Notes: generated from the sequence alone by a model not told the origin. A stretch of 45,828 nt of DNA from an uncultured Phocaeicola sp. (GCA_948566455.1 CAOYQO010000025.1:1-45828), one strand, 5' to 3'; numbered from the stretch's first letter, positions 16,785 through 26,442 are shown. Numbers and translations are program-made.

Positions 16785-17219
16785 TTACCAGTTAAATTCA
16801 TTTGTGTAGTAGTCGAATGACGGCTCTTCGCTGATGCCTCTCTGGCGGAACAGCATGCGAATGGTCTGTTGGTCTTGTGGCGCAAAAGGGCGTTCCTTGC
16901 GGAAGCACCGGTAATACTGGCTTCTGCCCAGGTGGTTGATGATCATATTGCGCAGCAGGCTGCCTTCTTTGTAGGGCACATTGTCCAGCAGGTGGGTGAC
17001 TCCCCATGCCATCCGCACTTTGTCGGTGGAACGGAACAGTTCACATTCTTCACCCTCCTTGGGATAACGGAGCGGGTTTACCACTTTGAGAAATAGATGT
17101 TCATCCGTATCCTGCAGGGCGGCAGTTCGTCTCAGGCAGTTTTGGGAACGGGGGCATGTGGCGTTAAGGCAGCGTGCGAAGTCTTTGGGTGCAAAGGGAA
17201 ATTGCGGTTGTTTTTCCAT
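16785..17219 (-). CDS. Small cysteine-containing protein, DUF6078-like
   Basis: A protein of 144 residues from ATG 17219. A possible metal-binding cluster C17-x4-C22-x5-C28 (RCLNATCPRSQNCLRR) stands near the N-terminus, and two more cysteines follow. The C-terminal half (HLGRSQYYRCFRKERPFAP...) is basic and may bind nucleic acid. I believe it belongs to the DUF6078 family, found widely in Bacteroides; function unknown. A longer frame begins at 17243, but a minus-strand -7 box at 17248-17255 puts transcription start near 17242, so ATG 17219 is preferred. It converges on the VirE gene across the repeat module. Confidence 0.7.
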   Translation of the reverse strand: MEKQPQFPFAPKDFARCLNATCPRSQNCLRRTAALQDTDEHLFLKVVNPLRYPKEGEECELFRSTDKVRMAWGVTHLLDNVPYKEGSLLRNMIINHLGRSQYYRCFRKERPFAPQDQQTIRMLFRQRGISEEPSFDYYTNEFNW

Positions 17220-17247
17220 GTTTCTTTTGTTTCTTTTGTTCAAAGTA

Positions 17248-17255
17248 CAAATTTA
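17248..17255 (-). promoter_or_regulatory. -7 promoter box of the DUF6078-like gene
   Basis: Reverse complement TAAATTTG. It decides the start at 17219 by placing the longer start codon at the transcription start. Confidence 0.5.
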
Positions 17256-17431
17256 ATGAAAAACACTGGACCTGAAGAATAAAAGCGCTTCATTTGTTTC
17301 ATGAACTCCCTGTTTTTTTGTAATTGTTTTATGTGAGCCATTTGGGGGACTGATTCTTTTTATTTCTGCAAAATTTCGTATTCTCTTAGCAAAAAAATAT
17401 TCTATCGTTTTCCCATATTGAATAAAATGCG

Positions 17432-17439
17432 TATATTTG
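17432..17439 (+). promoter_or_regulatory. -7 promoter box of guaB
   Basis: TATATTTG fits the consensus, about 32 bases before the guaB ATG. It probably drives guaB and the closely spaced genes behind it. Confidence 0.65.
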
Positions 17440-17470
17440 CACGCAATAAAATCTAAACGCATAAAGCCCT

Positions 17471-18946
17471 ATGTCATTTATTGCAGATAAAATCGTAATG
17501 GACGGATTAACCTACGACGATGTATTGTTGATCCCCGCCTATTCTGAAGTTTTACCAAAAACAGTCGAACTCACGACTAAGTTCTCACGCAACATCGAGT
17601 TGAAAGTCCCTTTTGTGACTGCCGCTATGGATACGGTTACAGAAGCGAAAATGGCCATTGCCATTGCCCGTGAAGGGGGAATCGGTGTGATTCACAAAAA
17701 CATGTCTATCGAAGAGCAGGCACGTCAGGTAGCCATAGTGAAACGTGCGGAAAACGGTATGATTTATGATCCTGTGACTATCAAGAGAGGATCTACTGTG
17801 AGAGATGCACTTGCGTTGATGTCTGAATATAGAATCGGCGGTATCCCTGTAGTAGACGATGAAAGATATTTGGTAGGTATTGTGACGAACCGTGACCTTC
17901 GTTTTGAGAAGGATATGGACAAACGTATTGATGAGGTAATGACGAAGGAGAATATTGTCACTACCAACCAGTCCACTGACATGGAGGCTGCCTCACGGAT
18001 TCTGCAAGAGCATAAGATTGAAAAGTTGCCGGTGGTGGATAAGGAAGGTAAACTGGTAGGTCTTATTACTTATAAAGATATTACAAAAGCGAAAGATAAA
18101 CCGATGGCTTGCAAGGATGCCAAAGGACGTTTGCGTGTGGCTGCCGGTGTAGGGGTTACTGCCGATACGCTGGACCGTATGCAGGCCTTGGTTGATGCCG
18201 GTGCGGATGCAATCGTTATTGATACGGCTCATGGCCACTCCATGTATGTGATCGAAAAATTGAAAGAAGCTAAGAAACGTTTCCCGAATATTGATATTGT
18301 GGTAGGTAATATCGCTACGGGCGAAGCTGCCAAAATGTTGGTGGAAGCCGGTGCGGATGGTGTGAAGGTCGGTATCGGTCCGGGTTCTATCTGTACTACC
18401 CGTGTGGTTGCCGGTGTGGGTGTTCCCCAGCTTTCTGCCGTTTATGATGTTGCCAAGGCGCTGAAAGGTACAGGTATACCCTTGATTGCTGATGGTGGCT
18501 TGCGTTATTCGGGGGATGTGGTAAAAGCTTTGGCTGCCGGCGGTTATAGTGTAATGATCGGTTCATTGGTTGCCGGAACGGAAGAGTCACCGGGTGATAC
18601 GATTATCTTTAACGGACGTAAATTCAAATCTTATCGTGGAATGGGATCTTTGGAAGCGATGGAGAACGGCTCGAAGGATCGTTATTTCCAGAGCGGAACT
18701 GCCGATGTGAAGAAACTGGTTCCGGAAGGTATTGCAGCCCGTGTACCTTATAAAGGTACTTTGTATGAAGTGATTTATCAGCTGGTAGGTGGTCTTCGTG
18801 CGGGAATGGGATATTGTGGCGCTGCTAATATAGAACAATTGCATGATGCCAAATTCACCCGTATTACTAACGCAGGTGTATTGGAAAGTCATCCGCATGA
18901 TGTGGCCATAACCAGCGAGGCTCCTAACTACAGCCGTCCTCAATAA
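17471..18946 (+). CDS. guaB: Inosine-5'-monophosphate dehydrogenase
   Basis: GuaB oxidises IMP to XMP with NAD+, the committed step to GMP. The 491-residue protein has the catalytic Cys308 in GPGSICTTR, the phosphate-binding region around ADGGLRYSGD, and a CBS-domain pair between about 95 and 205. It is full length. The next gene starts 9 bases after its stop, so it likely heads a long operon that runs into envelope folding factors and mutL. Confidence 0.97.
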   Translation: MSFIADKIVMDGLTYDDVLLIPAYSEVLPKTVELTTKFSRNIELKVPFVTAAMDTVTEAKMAIAIAREGGIGVIHKNMSIEEQARQVAIVKRAENGMIYDPVTIKRGSTVRDALALMSEYRIGGIPVVDDERYLVGIVTNRDLRFEKDMDKRIDEVMTKENIVTTNQSTDMEAASRILQEHKIEKLPVVDKEGKLVGLITYKDITKAKDKPMACKDAKGRLRVAAGVGVTADTLDRMQALVDAGADAIVIDTAHGHSMYVIEKLKEAKKRFPNIDIVVGNIATGEAAKMLVEAGADGVKVGIGPGSICTTRVVAGVGVPQLSAVYDVAKALKGTGIPLIADGGLRYSGDVVKALAAGGYSVMIGSLVAGTEESPGDTIIFNGRKFKSYRGMGSLEAMENGSKDRYFQSGTADVKKLVPEGIAARVPYKGTLYEVIYQLVGGLRAGMGYCGAANIEQLHDAKFTRITNAGVLESHPHDVAITSEAPNYSRPQ

Positions 18947-18955
18947 AATGTATGA

Positions 18956-20296
18956 ATGATGCCGCATAGAATGGTCGGTATTCTGTCACTTCTCCTTGTG
19001 TTCGCGTTGGAAATGCGGGCGCAAGGAGAAGTTGTGTTATCTATTGACGGTGAACCTGTAAAACGTTCCGAGTTTGAATATTATTTTCGTAAATCTTCTC
19101 ATCGGACCCCGCTTTCTTTTCTACCTTCTTTTATCAACTATAAATTAAAAGTACGCTATGCACATGATATGGGAATAGATACGTTGCCTGTTTTCCGCAG
19201 GCAGGTGGACTGGTATCGGGGCAAACTTTTAAGAACTTATTTGGCAGATGCAGAAAAGGAGGAACAGGCTGCCCGCCGGTTATACCTGCAAGGTGAACAA
19301 CGTTTGCAGGCAAATGATTGGATCAAAATTGCCCATATTAGCAAATATTTATCCCAGAATGCAAGCCGTCAGGAGGAAATGAGGGTGCGGCAGCAAATGG
19401 ATTCGGTTTATGAAGCATTGCGGGAAGGCGCGGATTTTGCAACGCTGGCCCGCCGGTACTCGGATGATGAAGCTTGTAAAAATGTGGGAGGAGTGTTGCC
19501 GTGGATGCCTGTGAACAAGAATATGCAGGAATGGATAGACAAACTGGAATCTTTGGAAAGAAATAAGATTTCAGCTCCTTTTTATTCACCTATGGGCATT
19601 CATATAGTGAAATGGATAGACCGCAGGCAGGGTGTCAGTTTTGAAGAAAAACGGGAACAGTTATTGAATTATCTGGAGAAGAATGGCAATTGTACATGGA
19701 AGGAGCTTTCTGCAGAACAGAAGGAAGAACTGGAGTTCCGGGTGCAGGAATTGCAGGATGGTTTGCTTGCGGCTTATTTGTCGCAAAAATATCAATCGGG
19801 TGATGAAGCCTGGAATGAGGATGACCTGGAACGCTTCTTCAAGCAACATAAATCAGACTATGCCTGGGAATTGCCGCATTATCGGGGAGCAGTGATTCAT
19901 TGTAAAGATAGAAAAACGGCTTCAGCCATTAAGAAACAATTGAAAAAAAAACCGGTATCCCAGTGGAAAGATATATTACATACACTGACCGGAGATGATG
20001 CTTCCTCCAAAGTTCGTATGGAAGCAGGTGTCTTTCAGATAGGGACCAACAGGTATATTGATAAATTGGTCTTTAAATGCGGTAGCTTTCAGCCTGAGCC
20101 GGATTTACCTTATACTTTTGTGATGGGAAAGAAGTTAAAGAAAGGTCCTGAAAGTTATGAGGATGTAAGAGAAGCGGTTGTCAAGGATTATCTGACTGTC
20201 TATGAGGATGCCTGGTTGAAAGATTTGAAGCAGAAATATAAGGTTGAAATTAACCAAGAGGTTTTAAAAACAGTTAATAATAACGGAAGTAATTAA
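18956..20296 (+). CDS. Periplasmic parvulin-type peptidyl-prolyl isomerase
   Basis: The 446-residue protein begins with a signal peptide (hydrophobic ILSLLLVFALEM, cleavage likely after RAQ). A parvulin/rotamase domain spans roughly 120-225, with the typical YSDDEACKNVGGVLPWM and GIHIVKW stretches. The C-terminal half resembles a SurA-like chaperone region but is weakly conserved. It probably helps outer-membrane proteins fold in the periplasm. Start ATG 18956 gives a normal signal peptide; ATG 18971 is possible. It is the first of three related genes in a row. Confidence 0.85.
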   Translation: MMPHRMVGILSLLLVFALEMRAQGEVVLSIDGEPVKRSEFEYYFRKSSHRTPLSFLPSFINYKLKVRYAHDMGIDTLPVFRRQVDWYRGKLLRTYLADAEKEEQAARRLYLQGEQRLQANDWIKIAHISKYLSQNASRQEEMRVRQQMDSVYEALREGADFATLARRYSDDEACKNVGGVLPWMPVNKNMQEWIDKLESLERNKISAPFYSPMGIHIVKWIDRRQGVSFEEKREQLLNYLEKNGNCTWKELSAEQKEELEFRVQELQDGLLAAYLSQKYQSGDEAWNEDDLERFFKQHKSDYAWELPHYRGAVIHCKDRKTASAIKKQLKKKPVSQWKDILHTLTGDDASSKVRMEAGVFQIGTNRYIDKLVFKCGSFQPEPDLPYTFVMGKKLKKGPESYEDVREAVVKDYLTVYEDAWLKDLKQKYKVEINQEVLKTVNNNGSN

Positions 20297-20332
20297 TTAT
20301 TGCAGTATCTTCGTTCACTATTTTAATGTTAT

Positions 20333-21205
20333 ATGAATATCGTGAAAAACTGGGGGGTGTTACTTGTTATAGCAGGTGCTTTGTCGGGATGCGGCCAGGA
20401 GCACGACCATAAGGGGAGGACTCCTTTAGTGGAAGTTGCTGGTGAATATCTCTATAAAGAAGATTTGCAGGCGGCGTTGCCTTTCCATATTTCAAAAGAC
20501 GATAGTGTCTTGTTTGCCGAGCACTATATAAAAAACTGGGTGGAGGATGTGCTGCTTTTTGATAAAGCGGAAGGAAATATTCCTGATAATGCAAAGATTG
20601 CCAAGTTAGTGGAGAACTATCGCAGGGCATTGATCATGCATACGTATCAGGAGGAACTGGTTAATCAGAAACTGGCCAATGAGATAAGTGATGAGGAAAT
20701 CAGCGCTTATTATGAGAAAAACAAGGAGTTGTTTCATACAGAACATCCTTTTGTGAAAGGGCTGTTTATAAAAGTTCCTCTTCATTCTCAGGATTTGGCA
20801 AGTGTACGCAAATGGTATAAAAAAAATAACCGGGATGCTATTGAGAGCCTGGAAAAATACAGTTTGCGCAATGCGGTGAGCTATGATTATTTTTATGACC
20901 GTTGGATGCCATTGTCCGATATTGCTGTCAAAATACCTTTGAAAGCGCTTGATACGGATGAGAACTATTTGGACAAGAACCGGAATATAGAGGTAAAAGA
21001 CACGGCGTTTTGTTATTTCCTGCATGTAGAGGAATTCTTGGGTAAGGACCAACAGAGGCCGCTGGATTTTGCAAAGACGGAAATTAAGGAGATTTTAATA
21101 AACCTGAAGCGGGTTGAATTTATAAATAAAGTCAAAGAAGAGTTATACCGACACGCTTCGGACAGGAACAAGATTAATTACTATTATTTGAATTCAAATG
21201 AATAA
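20333..21205 (+). CDS. Lipoprotein related to SurA/PpiC chaperones
   Basis: A 290-residue predicted lipoprotein with lipobox LSGC and Cys20. The remainder is rich in charged helices as in the N-terminal chaperone part of SurA, but I see no complete parvulin domain. It lies between two rotamase-domain genes and overlaps the next by 8 bases, so it is likely a membrane-tethered member of the same folding machinery. Function is inferred from context. Confidence 0.72.
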   Translation: MNIVKNWGVLLVIAGALSGCGQEHDHKGRTPLVEVAGEYLYKEDLQAALPFHISKDDSVLFAEHYIKNWVEDVLLFDKAEGNIPDNAKIAKLVENYRRALIMHTYQEELVNQKLANEISDEEISAYYEKNKELFHTEHPFVKGLFIKVPLHSQDLASVRKWYKKNNRDAIESLEKYSLRNAVSYDYFYDRWMPLSDIAVKIPLKALDTDENYLDKNRNIEVKDTAFCYFLHVEEFLGKDQQRPLDFAKTEIKEILINLKRVEFINKVKEELYRHASDRNKINYYYLNSNE

Positions 21206-22568
21206 ATTGATGTGTACCAAAGTTTATGCACTGATGCTGATGCTGTTTGCCGTTGTTTCAGTATACGGGCAAGACAATGTGATAGACGAGGTTGTATGGG
21301 TAGTAGGTGATGAGGCCATTCTAAAATCGGACGTGGAGAATGAACGTCTGAATGCCCAGTATGAAGGCCGCAAGTTTGACGGTGATCCGTATTGTATTAT
21401 TCCGGAGCAGCTTGCCATCCAGAAATTGTTTCTTCATCAGGCTGCTATTGATAGTATTGAGGTTTCCGAACAGGAAATTATCAGTGATGTGGAAAGACGT
21501 ACAAATTGGCTGATTGATCAGATTGGTTCTAAGGAAAAAGTAGAAGAATATTATAATAAGACTTCTACACAAATACGCGAAATGCTCCGCGAGAATATAC
21601 GTGATGGAAAAACGGTGCAGAAAATGCAGCAGCAGATTGTGGGGGATATCAAGATTACTCCGGCCGAAGTCCGTCGTTATTTCAAGGATCTTCCTCAAGA
21701 CAGTATTCCTTTTATTCCTACTCAGGTAGAAGTGCAGATCATTACTATGGAACCTAAGATTCCGCAGGAAGAAATTGAGCGTGTGAAGAAGACTTTGCGT
21801 GACTATACGGAACGTGTTACTTCCGGTGAAATAGCTTTCTCCACTTTGGCACGTCTGTATTCGGAAGATGAAGGTTCGCGCCGCCGTGGTGGCGAACTCG
21901 GCTTTATGGGCAGGGCTGAGCTGGTACCTGAATATGCGAATGTGGCATTCAATCTGCAAGATCCTAACAAGGTATCCAAGATTGTGGAGTCTGAATTCGG
22001 TTTCCATATTATCCAGTTGATCGAAAAACGTGGTGACCGTATCAATACCCGCCATATCTTGTTAAAACCGAAAGTGGATGAAAAAGATCTGGAAGCAGCC
22101 TTGTTACGTCTGGATTCTATTGCCAATGATATCCGTAATGAGAAATTTACTTTTGATGATGCCGCTACTTATATCTCTCACGATAAGGACACGCGTAACA
22201 ACCATGGTTTGATGGCGAATCCGCAGACTGGTACGGCGCGTTTTGAAATGCAACAATTGGCACAGGTGTCACAAGAGGCTGCAAAGATGGTGGAAGGCAT
22301 GAATGTGGGGGAAATTTCCAAACCTTTTACCATGATTAATGCAAAAGGAAAGGAAATTTGCGCTATCGTGAAATTGAAAACCCGCTTGAACGGGCATAAG
22401 GCAACCATAACGGAAGACTACCAACGGCTGAAAGGCATCGTGATGGAAAAACGCAGCGAAGAAAAACTTGATAAGTGGATCAGGGATAAACAAAAACATA
22501 CCTACGTGCGTATTAATGAGAAGTGGCAGAAATGCGATTTCAAATATCCGGGTTGGGTAAAGAAATAA
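21198..22568 (+). CDS. surA: Periplasmic chaperone and peptidyl-prolyl isomerase SurA
   Basis: SurA escorts unfolded outer-membrane proteins to the BAM complex. The 456-residue protein has a signal peptide ending near VYGQ, an N-terminal SurA domain (about 25-165), one good parvulin domain (about 175-275; YSEDEGSRRRGGELGFM, FGFHIIQL) and a second, degenerate one (about 280-385). The start overlaps the preceding lipoprotein gene by 8 bases, so translation is likely coupled. Confidence 0.9.
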   Translation: MNKLMCTKVYALMLMLFAVVSVYGQDNVIDEVVWVVGDEAILKSDVENERLNAQYEGRKFDGDPYCIIPEQLAIQKLFLHQAAIDSIEVSEQEIISDVERRTNWLIDQIGSKEKVEEYYNKTSTQIREMLRENIRDGKTVQKMQQQIVGDIKITPAEVRRYFKDLPQDSIPFIPTQVEVQIITMEPKIPQEEIERVKKTLRDYTERVTSGEIAFSTLARLYSEDEGSRRRGGELGFMGRAELVPEYANVAFNLQDPNKVSKIVESEFGFHIIQLIEKRGDRINTRHILLKPKVDEKDLEAALLRLDSIANDIRNEKFTFDDAATYISHDKDTRNNHGLMANPQTGTARFEMQQLAQVSQEAAKMVEGMNVGEISKPFTMINAKGKEICAIVKLKTRLNGHKATITEDYQRLKGIVMEKRSEEKLDKWIRDKQKHTYVRINEKWQKCDFKYPGWVKK

Positions 22569-22585
22569 TGTAGTGTATAAAGTAT

Positions 22586-24253
22586 ATGCTTGGAAAAAGA
22601 AAGAATAAATACTCTTCGGGCAGGCATAGGATACTTGTGGTAAGTGTCCTGTGCCTGTTCGGCTTTTGCTTGCTGGCTCAGGTGAGACCGGCTAAAAAAG
22701 GGGAACAGAAACCGGCTAAAAGCAAGGTGTATCTGTTGCATTCGGATGTGTTGAAGAAAAGTCCGTTGAATCCGGACCCGGATGCACAGATTCTGATTGG
22801 AAACGTTGCGTTCCGTCACGACAGTGTATATATGTATTGTGACAGTGCCTGTTTCTATGAGAAAACGAATTCGCTGGAAGCTTTTGACAATGTGAAGATG
22901 GTGCAGGGGGATACCTTGTTTCTGTATGGGGACTATTTGTTTTATGACGGAAATACCCAGATTGCCCAGGTACGCTATAATGTACGCATGGAAAACAAGA
23001 ATACGACTTTGTTGACGGATAGCCTGAACTACGATCGTATTTATAATTTGGGATATTACTTTGATGGCGGGACATTGATGGACGAGGAGAATGTATTGAC
23101 TTCGGAATGGGGGGAATATAGTCCGGCTACCAAAATATCTGTGTTCAATTATGATGTGAAGTTGGTCAACCCTAAGTTTACTTTGACTTCCGATACATTA
23201 CGATACAGTACAGCAACCAAAATAGCCAATATCCTTGGTCCGTCCGATATTGTCAGTGATGCTAACCATATTTATTCGGAATTGGGCTTTTATAATACTC
23301 AGATAGGGCAGGCGGAATTGTTGGACCGGTCCGTGCTGACCAATGAGGGGAAGCGTTTGACTGGAGACAGTCTGTTTTATGATCGTGTAAAAGGATACGG
23401 GGAGGCGTTTGATAATGTGATCATGACAGATACTGTAAACAAGAATATGCTGACTGGTGATTATTGTTATTATAATGAATTGACCAAGTATGCTTTTGCT
23501 ACTAAAAAAGCGGTGGCAGTGGATTATTCACAAGGTGACAGCTTGTTTATGCATGCCGATACATTGCAAATGTATACCTACTATTTGAATACTGATTCTA
23601 TGTTCCGGGAAACGCGGGCGTATCATAAAGTACGTATGTATCGCACGGATGTGCAGGGGGTATGCGATTCGTTGGTCTTTTCCTCCAAGGATAGCTGCCT
23701 GACCATGTATTATGACCCTATACTGTGGAATAACAACCAGCAGTTGCTGGGAGAGAAAATCATGATTTATATGAATGACAGTACGATAGACTGGGCACAT
23801 ATTCAGAATCAGGCTTTGTCTGTAGAACAACTGGATTCTACTAGTTATAATCAGGTGACAGGAAAAGAGATGAAGGCTTGGTTTCAAGGCGGTGAGATGC
23901 GCAAAGTAGATGTGATCGGTTCGGTTCGTCTGGTATATTATCCGATGGAAAGCGACAGTACACTGATTGGAATGAATGTTTCTGAAACCAGTCTGCTGAA
24001 TATGTTTCTGGAAAACCGGAAGATGAAAAAAATGATTATGAGTCCGAAATCGAACGGTACTCTTTATCCTATGCTCCAACGTCCGCCGGAGAAGATGAAG
24101 TTGGATAACTTTGTGTGGTTTGACTATATCCGTCCGCTTGATAAAGAGGATATCTTTAAGTGGCGTGGAAAGAAAGCCGGTCAGGGGTTGAAGAAGAGTA
24201 ACCGGAGCGCTGTTCCTTTGCCCAATCATAATTTATTTAATAAAAAGAAATAG
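22586..24253 (+). CDS. OstA/LptA-like envelope protein
   Basis: The 555-residue protein has an N-terminal hydrophobic segment (about 16-32) and then repeated beta strands with the OstA/LptA pattern (GDTLFLYGDYLFYD, LTGDSLFYDRVKGYGEAFDNV). OstA-like domains form the jelly-roll bridge that carries LPS across the periplasm; this Bacteroidetes form is much longer than E. coli LptA (185 residues) and holds several repeats. A basic C-terminus closes it. It follows surA by 17 bases, consistent with outer-membrane assembly. Confidence 0.82.
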   Translation: MLGKRKNKYSSGRHRILVVSVLCLFGFCLLAQVRPAKKGEQKPAKSKVYLLHSDVLKKSPLNPDPDAQILIGNVAFRHDSVYMYCDSACFYEKTNSLEAFDNVKMVQGDTLFLYGDYLFYDGNTQIAQVRYNVRMENKNTTLLTDSLNYDRIYNLGYYFDGGTLMDEENVLTSEWGEYSPATKISVFNYDVKLVNPKFTLTSDTLRYSTATKIANILGPSDIVSDANHIYSELGFYNTQIGQAELLDRSVLTNEGKRLTGDSLFYDRVKGYGEAFDNVIMTDTVNKNMLTGDYCYYNELTKYAFATKKAVAVDYSQGDSLFMHADTLQMYTYYLNTDSMFRETRAYHKVRMYRTDVQGVCDSLVFSSKDSCLTMYYDPILWNNNQQLLGEKIMIYMNDSTIDWAHIQNQALSVEQLDSTSYNQVTGKEMKAWFQGGEMRKVDVIGSVRLVYYPMESDSTLIGMNVSETSLLNMFLENRKMKKMIMSPKSNGTLYPMLQRPPEKMKLDNFVWFDYIRPLDKEDIFKWRGKKAGQGLKKSNRSAVPLPNHNLFNKKK

Positions 24254-24255
24254 CT

Positions 24256-24552
24256 ATGGGAATGTTTAAGATGGAAAAGCCCCGCCGTTTCAACCATCAA
24301 TATATTTATGTGGATGAACGGAAGGAGAAGCTGCAAAAACTGGAGGAGAAAGCCAAACGCGAGTTGGGTATGCTTCCTCCCAAAGAATTTTCTCCGGAAG
24401 ATATCCGTGGAAAGTTCGTTCAAGGTACCAAGCATTTAAAACGCAGAAAAGAAAGCGGGCGTAAGCCGATGACTTATGGAGCTTTGTTTGTGGCCATTTT
24501 GGTTTTGTTGTATATTCTGCATTACCTGGTGACCGGTGAGTTTACTTTTTAA
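24256..24552 (+). CDS. Small single-pass membrane protein, function unknown
   Basis: A 98-residue protein with a basic, coiled-coil-prone N-terminal part (residues 20-40, ERKEKLQKLEEKAKRE) and one transmembrane segment near the C-terminus (about 74-92). The topology suggests a tail-anchored protein with its N-terminus in the cytoplasm. It starts 2 bases after the OstA-like stop and is followed 21 bases later by mutL. I do not recognise the family. Confidence 0.75.
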   Translation: MGMFKMEKPRRFNHQYIYVDERKEKLQKLEEKAKRELGMLPPKEFSPEDIRGKFVQGTKHLKRRKESGRKPMTYGALFVAILVLLYILHYLVTGEFTF

Positions 24553-24573
24553 TTACGTAAGTTTATAAGATAT

Positions 24574-26442
24574 ATGAGCGATATTATCCGTTTGCTGCCG
24601 GATTCCGTTGCCAATCAGATAGCAGCGGGAGAGGTGATTCAGCGTCCTGCATCAGTGATTAAAGAATTGGTGGAGAATGCTATCGACGCAGGTGCTCAGC
24701 ACGTTGACGTGTTGGTAGTGGATGCAGGAAAGACTTCCATTCAGGTGATTGATGATGGAAAAGGTATGTCGGAAACAGATGCACGTTTGTCTTTTGAGCG
24801 CCATGCGACTTCTAAAATTCGTGAAGCTGCTGATTTGTTTGCTTTGCATACCATGGGATTTCGTGGAGAGGCTTTGGCTTCTATTGCTGCTGTGGCTCAG
24901 GTGGAGCTTCGTACTCGTATGGAAGGGGAGGAATTGGGAACGATGTTGACGATATCCGGCTCCAAGGTAGAGGGACAGGAGGCGGTTTCTTGCCCGAAAG
25001 GCAGTAGCTTCAGTGTGAAGAATTTATTCTTTAATGTGCCGGCGCGTCGTAAGTTCCTGAAGTCGAACCAGACGGAACTGAGTAATATATTGACGGAGTT
25101 TGAACGGATTGTATTGGTTAATCCGGAGGTGTCTTTCACTTTGCATCATAATGGGGCGGAACTGTTCAATCTTCCTGCACTTCAGTTGCGCCAGCGTATC
25201 ATGGGAGTTTTCGGAAAGAAAATAAATCAGGAGTTGTTATCGCTGGATGTAGATACTACAATGGTCCGTGTTTCCGGGTTTGTAGGAAAACCTGAAACAG
25301 CCCGTAAGAAAGGAGCCCGCCAATATTTCTTTGTAAACGGGCGATATATGCGCCATCCTTATTTTCATAAGGCTATCATGGATGCATACGAGCAGTTGGT
25401 TCCCGTGGGTGAGCAAGTATCTTATTTCATTTATTTTGAGGTGGATCCTGCTAATATTGATGTGAACATACATCCTACTAAAACAGAGATAAAGTTTGAG
25501 AACGAGCAAGCCATCTGGCAGATATTGGCAGCTGCCGTGAAAGAAACTCTAGGTAAGTTCAATGCGGTACCTTCCATTGATTTTGATACGGAGGGAATGC
25601 CGGATATTCCAGCCTTTGATGCATCTCCATACACTGGTATACAGCCACCAAAGACGACTTATAATCCTGATTATAATCCTTTTAATGTTTCGGCTGCTCC
25701 TCCCTCTTCTTATTCAAAGCCTAGTAAGGACTGGGAACAACTGTATGCGGGGCTGGAACGTCATGCTTCTTCTCAAAACTTTCATCCTGACGAGAATGAT
25801 TATAGGGCGGAAGAGGCTTCTCCTGCGGAGGAAAATCCCGGATTGTATGATCATGTGGAGGACTCTTCAGTCAGTGAGAAATCCGGCCAGCATTATCAGT
25901 TTAAAGGACGTTTTATTTTGACTTCTGTAAAGTCCGGCTTAATGATCATTGATCAGCAGCGTGCCCATATCCGTATTTTATATGACAAGTATATAGACCA
26001 GATAAGTCGTCGTCAAGGTGTTTCTCAAGGAATGCTGTTTCCGGATATTGTGCAGTTTCCGCTTTCCGAAGTGGCTATTTTGCAGGAAATTATGGAAGAC
26101 TTGTCTTTCCTGGGATTTGAACTGACTGATTTGGGAGGAGGAAGTTATGCCATAAACGGTGTCCCTGCAGGTATTGAAGGCCTTAACCCGATAGACTTGA
26201 TCCAAAATATGGTGCATACAGCTATGGAAAAAGGTGGCAAGGTAAAAGAAGAGGTGCAGAGTATTCTGGCATTGACTTTGGCTAAAGCGGCGGCAATTGT
26301 TCCCGGACAAGTGTTGACGAATGAGGAAATGACAGGTTTGGTGGATGGCTTGTTTGCTGTGGCTACTCCTAATTATACTCCGGATGGTAAAACGGTTCTT
26401 TCCGTGATTAATGAGGATGATTTGGAAAAACTGTTTAAATAA
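24574..26442 (+). CDS. mutL: DNA mismatch repair protein MutL
   Basis: MutL links MutS mismatch recognition to strand removal. The 622-residue protein has the GHKL ATPase motifs: ELVENAIDAGA (31-41), DDGKGM (60-65) and GFRGEALASIAAV (95-107). The C-terminal dimer domain starts near 450. The endonuclease motif DQHA(x)2E(x)4E reads DQQRAH at 460-465 with the acidic positions replaced, and no CPHGRP-type zinc motif is seen near the C-terminus. This MutL is therefore probably not a nicking enzyme. It ends the guaB-surA-ostA operon. Confidence 0.94.
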   Translation: MSDIIRLLPDSVANQIAAGEVIQRPASVIKELVENAIDAGAQHVDVLVVDAGKTSIQVIDDGKGMSETDARLSFERHATSKIREAADLFALHTMGFRGEALASIAAVAQVELRTRMEGEELGTMLTISGSKVEGQEAVSCPKGSSFSVKNLFFNVPARRKFLKSNQTELSNILTEFERIVLVNPEVSFTLHHNGAELFNLPALQLRQRIMGVFGKKINQELLSLDVDTTMVRVSGFVGKPETARKKGARQYFFVNGRYMRHPYFHKAIMDAYEQLVPVGEQVSYFIYFEVDPANIDVNIHPTKTEIKFENEQAIWQILAAAVKETLGKFNAVPSIDFDTEGMPDIPAFDASPYTGIQPPKTTYNPDYNPFNVSAAPPSSYSKPSKDWEQLYAGLERHASSQNFHPDENDYRAEEASPAEENPGLYDHVEDSSVSEKSGQHYQFKGRFILTSVKSGLMIIDQQRAHIRILYDKYIDQISRRQGVSQGMLFPDIVQFPLSEVAILQEIMEDLSFLGFELTDLGGGSYAINGVPAGIEGLNPIDLIQNMVHTAMEKGGKVKEEVQSILALTLAKAAAIVPGQVLTNEEMTGLVDGLFAVATPNYTPDGKTVLSVINEDDLEKLFK

